From NCBI GenBank assembly GCA_001302725.1, contig LIZU01000064.1, forward strand, positions 1-6,808: 6,808 bases of DNA. Direction: 5' to 3'. This DNA comes from a candidate division Zixibacteria bacterium DG_27 (GTDB lineage: Bacteria; Zixibacteria; MSB-5A5; DG-27). A model generated the notes under the pieces. That model had not been told where the DNA came from, did no database searches, and saw nothing but the letters and a program-made list of their open reading frames with translations. Positions 1 through 6,155 of this stretch are shown here, in pieces. Made by a program: the position numbers and the translations under genes. Numbering within the stretch: the first letter of the stretch is position 1; every line of letters begins with the position of its first letter.

Positions 1-1385
1 ACGGCACGCAAGGCGACCACATTTTCATAAGTCCTCTCGTCTCCCATAACGCCGACGCTCTTTGCCGGCAAAAGAACCGCGAAGGCTTGCCAGATTTGGT
101 CGTAGACTCTATTCCCCTTGAGTTCCTGGATGAAGATGGAGTCCACCTGTCTCAAAAGGTCCAGCTTTTCTTTGGTCACCTCTCCCAGGATTCTGACGGC
201 AAGCCCGGGGCCAGGGAAGGGATGGCGACCCAGGATGGCTTTCGGCAGGCCCAATTTCTTTCCCACCAGACGAACCTCGTCTTTGAAGAGCTCCTTCAGG
301 GGCTCAACCAGCCTCAGAGAAAAACTTTCCGGCAGTCCGCCGACGTTGTGGTGCGATTTGATGACCGCCGAGGGTCCCTTAAAAGAGGTGCTCTCAATCA
401 GGTCGGGATAGAGGGTCCCCTGCGCCAAAAACTTGATCTTTCCCAGCTTCTTCGCCTCTGTTTCGAAAACCTCAATAAAGGTGCGACCGATGATTTTCCT
501 CTTTTCCTCCGGGTCTATCACGCCCTTCAATCTCTCCAAGAACTCTTTGGAGGCATCGACTACCCTGAGATTGAGGCCGATTTTCCCTCTAAAGGTCTCG
601 ATCACCTCCTCTTTTTCCCCGCTTCTCAAAAGACCGTTGTCGATGAAGACGGCTACTAGCTTTCTTCCCACGGCACGATGCAGAAGCAGAGCGCAGACGG
701 AGGAATCGACCCCGCCGGAGAGGGCCAGAATCACTCTTCGGCTGCCGATCTGTTCTTTCAGATCTGATACGGTTCTGCGTACGAATGAGGCCGGAGTCCA
801 GGTGGGGCGGCAACCGCATATGTTGTAGACGAAGTTGCCGAGAATCTTTTTGCCGTGTTCGGTGTGTTTGACCTCGGGGTGAAACTGCAGGCCGTAGAAG
901 AGACCGTCTTCGCTTTCCACGGCAGCATAATCGATGTTCCCACTTCCGGCGACTGCTCTAAACCCCGGGGGCAGTCTGGTGAGATGGTCTCCGTGGCTCA
1001 TCCAGACCCGGCTTCTCTTGGGTAACTTCGCAAAGAGGCGGGAGGAGCCCTTCACGACTATCTCTGCGGGACCATACTCCCTCTTGTTGGATTTGGCCAC
1101 CCTTCCGCCCAGAACGAGACCGGCCAGCTGTAGACCGTAGCAGATCCCCAAGATCGGCAGACCGGATTTGAGGATGGCTCTGCTGACTTTCGGGGCCTGC
1201 GAATCGTGGACCGAGGCCGGTCCCCCAGAGAAGATCAAACCTTTGACTTCGCTACCGAGCTCAAATCTGTCATAGGGTACAATCTCGCAGTAGACCTTTA
1301 ACTCCCTGACGCTGCGGGCAATTAGCTGAGTGTATTGGGAGCCGAAGTCTAAGATGACGATCTTTTCACGTGCGGTTCTTCTCAT
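1..1385 (-). CDS. guaA: GMP synthase (glutamine-hydrolysing), C-terminus cut off by window edge
   Basis: This cytosolic enzyme makes GMP from XMP, ATP and glutamine, the last step of guanine nucleotide synthesis. The frame is open from the ATG at 1385 to the left edge. About 461 residues are visible, and roughly 50 are missing compared with the usual 510-525. The N-terminal class I glutamine amidotransferase domain (about 1-190) has the nucleophile in GICYGLQ (Cys82) and the His/Glu pair in QFHPEV (His169, Glu171). The ATP-pyrophosphatase domain follows, with the PP-loop SGGVDSS at 223-229. The C-terminal dimerisation domain begins with the typical RHPFPGPGL stretch near residue 385. The start is firm: an in-frame TGA lies two codons upstream (1391-1389), and the ATG overlaps the nadB stop as ATGA. 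A GAGG-type ribosome site lies inside the end of nadB. It is the last visible gene of the run, and its link to nadB by overlap suggests translational coupling. No frameshift or missing catalytic residue is seen. Confidence 0.97.
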   Translation of the reverse strand, partial: MRRTAREKIVILDFGSQYTQLIARSVRELKVYCEIVPYDRFELGSEVKGLIFSGGPASVHDSQAPKVSRAILKSGLPILGICYGLQLAGLVLGGRVAKSNKREYGPAEIVVKGSSRLFAKLPKRSRVWMSHGDHLTRLPPGFRAVAGSGNIDYAAVESEDGLFYGLQFHPEVKHTEHGKKILGNFVYNICGCRPTWTPASFVRRTVSDLKEQIGSRRVILALSGGVDSSVCALLLHRAVGRKLVAVFIDNGLLRSGEKEEVIETFRGKIGLNLRVVDASKEFLERLKGVIDPEEKRKIIGRTFIEVFETEAKKLGKIKFLAQGTLYPDLIESTSFKGPSAVIKSHHNVGGLPESFSLRLVEPLKELFKDEVRLVGKKLGLPKAILGRHPFPGPGLAVRILGEVTKEKLDLLRQVDSIFIQELKGNRVYDQIWQAFAVLLPAKSVGVMGDERTYENVVALRA

Positions 1386-3007
1386 TCCTCACCCTCTGGG
1401 GAGACAACTAGGGTCTCTTTCAGCCACTTGCGGTCGTCCCTCTCCGGATAATCGAGATTGAAATGTAAGCCCCTGGACTCCCTTCTCATCCGGGCCGATT
1501 TGACGATCAGCTCTGCAACGGTGGCGATGTTCCGCAGCTCGATGAGGTCGCTTCTTACCGGGTTTTTGCGGTAGAAGGCCTCGATATCTCTGGAGAGAAT
1601 TCCCAGTCGCTCCCTCGCCTTATCCAAGCGGTAGTTAGAACGTACAATCCCGACATAGTCCCACATGAGTTGGGGGATCTCCTGACGGTCGTGAAAGACT
1701 ATTACCCACTCCTTCTGGTCGAAGACTCCGGACGAGCTCCAGTCTGGGAAACGCGGCAATGACTTATCCTCCAACTGTTTGAATTTTCTAATCGAATCTT
1801 GAGAGGCGAACTCCGCGAAGGCAACTGCCTCCAAAAGGGAGTTGGAAGCCAAGCGATTGGCGCCGTGCATGCCGGTGGAGGCCACCTCCCCGATGGCCCA
1901 GAGGTTCTCTATAGAGCTTTGGCCGTCGGAATCGGTTCGCACCCCTCCACAGATATAATGCGCCGCCGGCACCACCGGGATCCACTCCCCGGTTATGTCG
2001 AGGTTCAGCTCCGAACACCGCTGGTAGATTCGAGGGAACCTCTCTTTTATGAAGTCCGGGGGCAGATGGGTGATGTCCAGGAAAACGCAAGGATCGCCGC
2101 CTCTCTTCAGTTCGGCGTCGATGGCTCGTGCGACCACATCCCGAGAGGCCAGCTCCCTCCGAGGATCGTAATGCTGCATGAAGAATTTTCCGTCCTTCAG
2201 GCGCAGTTTCCCTCCTTCGCCTCGCACCGCCTCGGAGATTAGAAAGGAGTTTGCTTCCGGGTGGTAGAGCATGGTGGGGTGAAACTGCACGAACTCCATA
2301 TTGGCGATGGCGGCCCCGGCCCGGTAGGCCATGGCGATTCCATCTCCGGTAGCAATCTCGGGATTGGTGGTGTGAGAGTAAACCCTGCCAGCACCTCCGG
2401 TGGCTAAGAGGGTAATCTTAGAGGTGAAAGTCTTCACCTCCTCGATGCGAGTATCGAGAACATAAGCACCCCAGCATCTGGTCTTCTCACCGGCTTTCCG
2501 TTTACCGCCGAGCTGATGCTGGGTTAGAAGGTCGATGGCGAGGTGGTTCTCATAGACCTTGATGTTGGGTCGGGCTGCAATCGCCGCCAGCAACCCCTTC
2601 TCGATCTCTCGGCCGGTGAAATCGGCGGCGTGAACCACCCGCTTGTGGGAGTGACCACCCTCTATCCCCAGATCGAAGCGGGATTTGAGACCGCGGTGTC
2701 TGGTACTGAATTGAACCCCGATCTCTTTGAGTCTCTGGATACATCTGGGTCCCGCCTCCACGACCTTGGCGACCACCTCCGGATTACAGAGCCCCGCCCC
2801 GCCCTTGAGAGTGTCCTCGATGTGGGCCTCGAAGGAGTCCTCCTTGGAGCTGACCGCCGCAATCCCACCTTGCGCATAGTTGGTAGTGGCTTCGGTGTCC
2901 TCCTTTTTGGTGATTATGTTGACACTACCATACTTCGCCACCTCCAAGGCGTAGCTCAACCCCGCTATCCCAGAACCGATGATCAGGAAGTCACTCTCTA
3001 TCTGCAT
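1382..3007 (-). CDS. nadB: L-aspartate oxidase (FAD-dependent), NAD biosynthesis
   Basis: The enzyme oxidises L-aspartate to iminoaspartate, which NadA condenses with dihydroxyacetone phosphate to quinolinate for de novo NAD synthesis. The protein is 541 residues, normal for the family. The FAD-binding GSGIAGL motif is at 11-17 and the NYAQGGIAA flavin segment at 43-51. EGGHSHKR is at 116-123, ATGGAGRVY at 202-210, QFHPT at 241-245 and the HGANRLASNSLLE signature at 381-393. Residues matching the E. coli NadB active site (Glu121, His244, Arg290, His351, Arg386) appear as Glu116, His243, Arg289, His350 and Arg385. Glu116 and the HYICGG context favour aspartate oxidase over the related succinate dehydrogenase/fumarate reductase flavoproteins. 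An in-frame TGA three codons upstream fixes the ATG at 3007. The first 17 bases overlap the end of lpxK and the stop overlaps guaA by 4. nadA and nadC are not in the window. Confidence 0.97.
   Translation of the reverse strand: MQIESDFLIIGSGIAGLSYALEVAKYGSVNIITKKEDTEATTNYAQGGIAAVSSKEDSFEAHIEDTLKGGAGLCNPEVVAKVVEAGPRCIQRLKEIGVQFSTRHRGLKSRFDLGIEGGHSHKRVVHAADFTGREIEKGLLAAIAARPNIKVYENHLAIDLLTQHQLGGKRKAGEKTRCWGAYVLDTRIEEVKTFTSKITLLATGGAGRVYSHTTNPEIATGDGIAMAYRAGAAIANMEFVQFHPTMLYHPEANSFLISEAVRGEGGKLRLKDGKFFMQHYDPRRELASRDVVARAIDAELKRGGDPCVFLDITHLPPDFIKERFPRIYQRCSELNLDITGEWIPVVPAAHYICGGVRTDSDGQSSIENLWAIGEVASTGMHGANRLASNSLLEAVAFAEFASQDSIRKFKQLEDKSLPRFPDWSSSGVFDQKEWVIVFHDRQEIPQLMWDYVGIVRSNYRLDKARERLGILSRDIEAFYRKNPVRSDLIELRNIATVAELIVKSARMRRESRGLHFNLDYPERDDRKWLKETLVVSPEGEE
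1389..1397 (-). promoter_or_regulatory. Ribosome binding site of guaA, inside nadB
   Basis: The message reads AGAGGGTGA just before the guaA ATG at 1385. The GAGG core leaves seven bases to the start codon, a normal spacing. The site is part of the last nadB codons. Together with the ATGA stop/start overlap it points to translational coupling of nadB and guaA. Confidence 0.65.
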
Positions 3008-4082
3008 CTTTGATCACCTTATCGATGGTATCCCAGAGAGGAGCCTCTCCCTGCAGGAACTCCACCTCCACAGTCACATAATAGACCGGCATCACCGATT
3101 TGTCAAAGCCTAATAATCTGACCGCATCCTTCTCGGTGGTGATTAGGGCGGTGGCGCCCAGTTGTTTCGCCCTGTTGACTAAGTTTCGATAGTCCTTCAA
3201 GTCGAAGCGATGGTGATCTGCAAAGACAACGTGCTCTTTTACTTTTAACTCCAACCGGGAGAGAGTAGTTCCAAAGGAGAGAGGATTGCCGATTCCCGAA
3301 AAGGCCAAAAGACCCACAGCCTTGACCTTCTCCATCGGAATTGGGGTGTTATCATTGAGACCTCTAATCCCTGAGAATCTATAGGCAGTGACGGAGACAA
3401 CCGCGTTGGGATTCAGCTTCTTCAGCTCCTCTATAGGCTGTTCAATACCTCCCACACCAAGAGTATCGTTCAAAAGTATTATGTCCGGAAACCATAGGGA
3501 GGCTTTGCGTTCCCTTTTCAATTGCAGTTTTTCTCCTGAGGGTGAGGCGCTGTCCAATACGACCAGATCTAGGTCTCGTTTTAGCTGGTGGTGTTGGAAG
3601 CCGTCGTCCAGTATGAAAACATCGGGGTCGAATTTAGAGATTATCTCCTCTCCGCAGCGGTAACGATCCTTGCTGACTCCAATGATCAATTCAGGAAATC
3701 TCTTGGAGAGTAGAAACGGTTCATCGCCAACTTGCTGCCAGCTCAGATCTGAATCCTCCCCCTTGAAAATCACTTGGTCCTTGATGGTTCTGCGATACCC
3801 TCTGGTGAGAACCGCAACCTTATAACCTCTCTTAATCAACCCCTCTGCCAGATATGTCACCAGGGGGGTCTTTCCGGTGCCGCCGGCGACGATGTTCCCG
3901 ACGGAGATGACCTTGGCCCCAAGCCTTTTGGACTTCAGAATATCCTTGCGATAGAGAGAACGCCTCGCTCCGCCCCAAAAGGTGTAAAGGAAGTTCACGC
4001 CTCCGAGGATCCAGCAGAGAGGATAGAAGAAGAGGTCTCTGCGACCGCTTCTGTATTTCAGAATCCTTCTTGTGAACTGCAA
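2991..4082 (-). CDS. lpxK: tetraacyldisaccharide 4'-kinase (lipid A 4'-kinase)
   Basis: LpxK uses ATP to phosphorylate the 4' position of the lipid A disaccharide 1-phosphate on the inner face of the cytoplasmic membrane, giving lipid IVA. The protein is 363 residues, slightly longer than E. coli LpxK (about 328). An N-terminal hydrophobic, aromatic-rich membrane segment (about 17-38) precedes the P-loop GNIVAGGTGKTP (62-73). Next come TRGYRR (93-98), GDEP (119-122) and the family signature DDGFQHH (159-165), whose Asp and His residues serve Mg/ATP binding and catalysis in characterised LpxK. A TTEKDAVRL motif lies near the C-terminus. The start is inferred as TTG at 4082. The in-frame TGA at 4121-4119 bounds it, and no ATG or GTG lies between; a CTG at 4115 is the only other candidate there. 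The next GTG downstream (residue 29) would remove the membrane segment. It starts 16 bases after the waaA stop and overlaps nadB by 17 bases. Confidence 0.95.
   Translation of the reverse strand: MQFTRRILKYRSGRRDLFFYPLCWILGGVNFLYTFWGGARRSLYRKDILKSKRLGAKVISVGNIVAGGTGKTPLVTYLAEGLIKRGYKVAVLTRGYRRTIKDQVIFKGEDSDLSWQQVGDEPFLLSKRFPELIIGVSKDRYRCGEEIISKFDPDVFILDDGFQHHQLKRDLDLVVLDSASPSGEKLQLKRERKASLWFPDIILLNDTLGVGGIEQPIEELKKLNPNAVVSVTAYRFSGIRGLNDNTPIPMEKVKAVGLLAFSGIGNPLSFGTTLSRLELKVKEHVVFADHHRFDLKDYRNLVNRAKQLGATALITTEKDAVRLLGFDKSVMPVYYVTVEVEFLQGEAPLWDTIDKVIKDADRE
3012..3020 (-). promoter_or_regulatory. Ribosome binding site of nadB, inside lpxK
   Basis: The message reads AAGGTGATC, then four bases, then the nadB ATG at 3007. 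GGTGATC is a seven-base perfect complement of the GATCACC part of the conserved bacterial 16S rRNA 3' tail, so this is an extended Shine-Dalgarno pairing. It lies wholly within the last codons of lpxK. nadB may therefore be translated by fresh initiation as well as by ribosomes ending lpxK. Confidence 0.75.
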
Positions 4083-4098
4083 GGGCTTTACCCAACGG

Positions 4099-5394
4099 CT
4101 AACGATTCGAGCCAGCGCTCAGCCTGGCTTTCAAGATTCTGACTATCTTCGAGCAGGTGCCGGAGTTCTCCTCAATCACTCTCTGGGCAGACAGCCCCAT
4201 ATCTCTTCGCTTGGCCTGGTCGGTCAAGAGCTCGATCAAGCTCTCCGCCAGCTCAGGACCGTTTTTGACCTCCAGGGCACCGCCGGATTTCAAAAGCAAA
4301 GCCCTGGAGTCCGAGGCATTTTCCATATAGGGTCCGAACAGCACCGGCACCGCAAAGGCCGCCGGCTCCAAGGGGTCGTGTCCTCCAACCGGCACCAAGC
4401 TCCCACCGACAAAGGCCACTTCTGCCAGAGAATAGAAGATTAGAAGCTCCCCCATAGTATCTAACAGAATGACGTCCACGGAGTTATTCCCTTTGATCTT
4501 TTCCAGCTGACGTCGGCGAAGGAAACGCCACCCTCCCCGATTCAACAGCGACTCCACCTCCTTCAATCTGGAAAGGTGCCTTGGAGCCAAGATCAACAGG
4601 CTGTCCTTGCGATTGGATCTGAGAGCGCGGAAGGCATCCAGAACTACCTCCTCCTCCCCGCGCCGGGTGGAGCCGGCAACGACGATTTGCCGTCCGGAAA
4701 GCAATTCAGAGAGACCATCCCTTCTATCCCCGTCAACTAGTCTCTCCTTTAAGGAGAGGTAATCGAACTTGGTGTTGCCGACCACCTTTACGCTTCCTGG
4801 GGGAGCACCGGTTTTTAGGATCCGCTCGCGGTCGGTTTCAGTTTGCATAAGGAAGGAATCGACCTCGGAGAGAACCGAGGCGAAAAAGAACTTGAACTTC
4901 CGATACTTGGGAAAAGATTTGGCGGAAATCCGTCCGTTGATCAGGAAGACCCTGATCCTGAGTTTTCCGGCGACACCCAAGAGATTCGGCCAAAGCTCCG
5001 TCTCCACGATCACCAAAGCCTGTGGATTGAAGCTTCTCAACGCTGTCTGCACGCACCAATAAAGGTCGATGGGGAGGTAGGTGAGAAAATCGGCATCTGG
5101 GATTAACCTTTTCGCTTGAGCCTTACCGGTCTTAGTGGTGGTGGAAATCACGATCTTGTAATCGGGAAACTCAGATTTGAAGTGGGGCAGAAAAGCGGCC
5201 AAAACCTTGACCTCCCCCACGGAGGCGGCGTGAAACCAGACTCTCGGCCTATCACCCAGAGAGATTAGAGCCTCTTTATTGTGAAAGCCCAAACGTTCCT
5301 TGAGGGAATGACCTCTCACGATTGCCAAATAGAGCAAAACCGGTGACGAAAGCAAAAGCGCGAAGAGAAAGATGAGATTGTATACCGCCAGCAC
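4099..5394 (-). CDS. waaA: Kdo transferase (3-deoxy-D-manno-octulosonic acid transferase, GT30)
   Basis: WaaA (KdtA) transfers Kdo from CMP-Kdo to lipid IVA on the cytoplasmic face of the inner membrane, beginning the LPS core. The protein is 431 residues, the usual length. An N-terminal membrane anchor (about 4-26) is followed by the N-terminal GT-B domain. That domain holds the AASVGEV motif with the catalytic-base glutamate (Glu61), the STTTKTG segment and the ETELWPNL motif. The C-terminal CMP-Kdo-binding domain carries APRHLSR and FVGGSLVPVGGHDPLEP (about 328-344). The usual form is GGHNPLEP; here Asn is Asp at residue 340. The start is GTG at 5394, because an in-frame TAG lies two codons upstream (5400-5398) and the anchor follows at once. 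The number of Kdo units added cannot be read from the sequence. It lies 16 bases after the DUF374 gene and 16 bases before lpxK. Confidence 0.96.
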   Translation of the reverse strand: MLAVYNLIFLFALLLSSPVLLYLAIVRGHSLKERLGFHNKEALISLGDRPRVWFHAASVGEVKVLAAFLPHFKSEFPDYKIVISTTTKTGKAQAKRLIPDADFLTYLPIDLYWCVQTALRSFNPQALVIVETELWPNLLGVAGKLRIRVFLINGRISAKSFPKYRKFKFFFASVLSEVDSFLMQTETDRERILKTGAPPGSVKVVGNTKFDYLSLKERLVDGDRRDGLSELLSGRQIVVAGSTRRGEEEVVLDAFRALRSNRKDSLLILAPRHLSRLKEVESLLNRGGWRFLRRRQLEKIKGNNSVDVILLDTMGELLIFYSLAEVAFVGGSLVPVGGHDPLEPAAFAVPVLFGPYMENASDSRALLLKSGGALEVKNGPELAESLIELLTDQAKRRDMGLSAQRVIEENSGTCSKIVRILKARLSAGSNR

Positions 5395-5405
5395 CGTCTA
5401 TTCTC

Positions 5406-5422
5406 AACCTCTAAAAGAGGTT
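5406..5422 (-). promoter_or_regulatory. Hairpin over the DUF374 stop codon and waaA ribosome site
   Basis: In the message, AACCTCT and AGAGGTT form a perfect seven-base-pair stem with a TTT loop. The TAG stop of the DUF374 gene (5413-5411) lies at the loop/3' arm. The 3' arm contains AGAGG, the best Shine-Dalgarno-like string before waaA, though it is 13 bases from the GTG, longer than usual. A weaker GAGA at 5405-5402 has a seven-base spacing and is outside the stem. No T-run follows, so it is not a normal intrinsic terminator. The structure is directly visible; a regulatory role is inferred. Confidence 0.5.
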
Positions 5423-6103
5423 CTTGGCCTCTGTCTCATTCTCATTGAGGCTCTCTTTTACTCTTTGAGACAGGGGCTCGATTTGTGCCTCCTCGAATTT
5501 GGGCGGAAGGTGTAAGGGCTTGGCAACCAGGATGACAACCTTCGAGAACGGCTTCGGAATTAGAAACTCATCCCAGCTTCTGAGTTTCCAGCAGGGTTTT
5601 GCGCAAGCAGACACGGGGACCACCGGCAGATTTGCCCGGGAGGCGATGACCACCGTGCCCGGCTGAACCTCACGTTTTGGTCCTTTGGGCCCGTCCGGGG
5701 TTATGGCGGCATCGAACCCCTTGTTCCCCACCTGAGACATCTCGAAGAGGGCCCTGGAGCCTCCGTGGGTGCTTGAACCCCTCACCGGATGGTAACCGAG
5801 TCTCTTGGCAACGCGGGCGATGAACTCCCCGTCCCGATGTTCGCTTATCATGATGTGAATCCCCTGTTTACGATAGAAATATGCCAAGGGCAGGATGTTT
5901 TTGTGCCAGGAGGCGTAGAGAACCTTGCCTCCCCGACCTCTTATCTCCCTTAGCTTTTCATTTCCACGCCAGGTGGTTCGCCAGGTCCGGCCCAAAGCCA
6001 AAAGCAAGAGCGGACCCAGAAATGAGACCAGCCAGAGAAGAAATCTGTCTTTTACTCCAAAAGCCTGTTTGCTCACCTTGGTTTCCGTTGGTATCGGCCC
6101 CAC
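5411..6103 (-). CDS. DUF374 lysophospholipid acyltransferase-like protein, probable lipid A secondary acyltransferase (LpxJ-type candidate)
   Basis: The protein is 230 residues and matches the DUF374 branch of the LPLAT acyltransferase superfamily. A hydrophobic segment (about 21-38) is followed by ASWHKNILPL (64-73, His67), SEHRDGEFIARVAKRLG (87-103), VRGSSTHGGSRAL (107-119) and ITPDGPKGPKREVQPG (134-149). The invariant WH, RDGE, RGSS and PDGPKGP blocks are all present. H. pylori LpxJ, a late lipid A acyltransferase that can act before Kdo addition, is as I recall a member of this family. The position between lpxB and waaA supports a lipid A acylation role, but acyl donor and attachment site are inferred. 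Canonical LpxL/LpxM similarity is not apparent. The start is uncertain: GTG at 6103 has no clear ribosome site and sits in a small hairpin. A second in-frame GTG at 6076 gives 221 residues and keeps all motifs. No ATG start exists in this frame upstream. Confidence 0.88.
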   Translation of the reverse strand: MGPIPTETKVSKQAFGVKDRFLLWLVSFLGPLLLLALGRTWRTTWRGNEKLREIRGRGGKVLYASWHKNILPLAYFYRKQGIHIMISEHRDGEFIARVAKRLGYHPVRGSSTHGGSRALFEMSQVGNKGFDAAITPDGPKGPKREVQPGTVVIASRANLPVVPVSACAKPCWKLRSWDEFLIPKPFSKVVILVAKPLHLPPKFEEAQIEPLSQRVKESLNENETEAKNLF

Positions 6104-6121
6104 GCCTACCCGGCCAGGGGC
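6097..6121 (-). other. Imperfect GC-rich hairpin at the upstream DUF374 start codon
   Basis: In the message, GCCCC at the 5' end pairs with GGGGC at the 3' end. A 2x2 internal loop and a three-pair GCC/GGC inner stem close a GGGTA loop. The candidate GTG start at 6103-6101 is inside the 3' arm. No T-run follows, so it is not a typical terminator. Together with weaker small hairpins in the same 52-base gap it may simply be chance structure in GC-rich DNA. Confidence 0.3.
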
Positions 6122-6155
6122 TCGTCCTACCGATCCGTATGGATATGAGATGCCC

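Noticed and set aside
87..659. Open frame of 190 codons on the plus strand
   Set aside because: It lies fully opposite the conserved guaA coding sequence, which has catalytic motifs throughout. Its translation shows no recognisable family and it has no clear ribosome site. It is a shadow frame.
1..1385. Possible broken guaA, since no closed frame covers this part
   Set aside because: Reading the reverse complement by hand gives one uninterrupted frame from 1385 to position 1 with all expected motifs. It lacks a stop only because the gene continues past the window edge.
1799..2242. Plus-strand open frame of 147 codons
   Set aside because: It is antisense to the conserved core of nadB. The protein is low in recognisable structure, and the opposite strand explains the open frame.
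2543..3013. Plus-strand open frame of 156 codons opposite the nadB start
   Set aside because: It mirrors the FAD-binding region of nadB, and its codons are the complement of conserved nadB residues. No independent evidence supports it.
6097..6121. Possible intrinsic terminator after lpxB
   Set aside because: The hairpin is imperfect and is not followed by a T-run in the direction of transcription.
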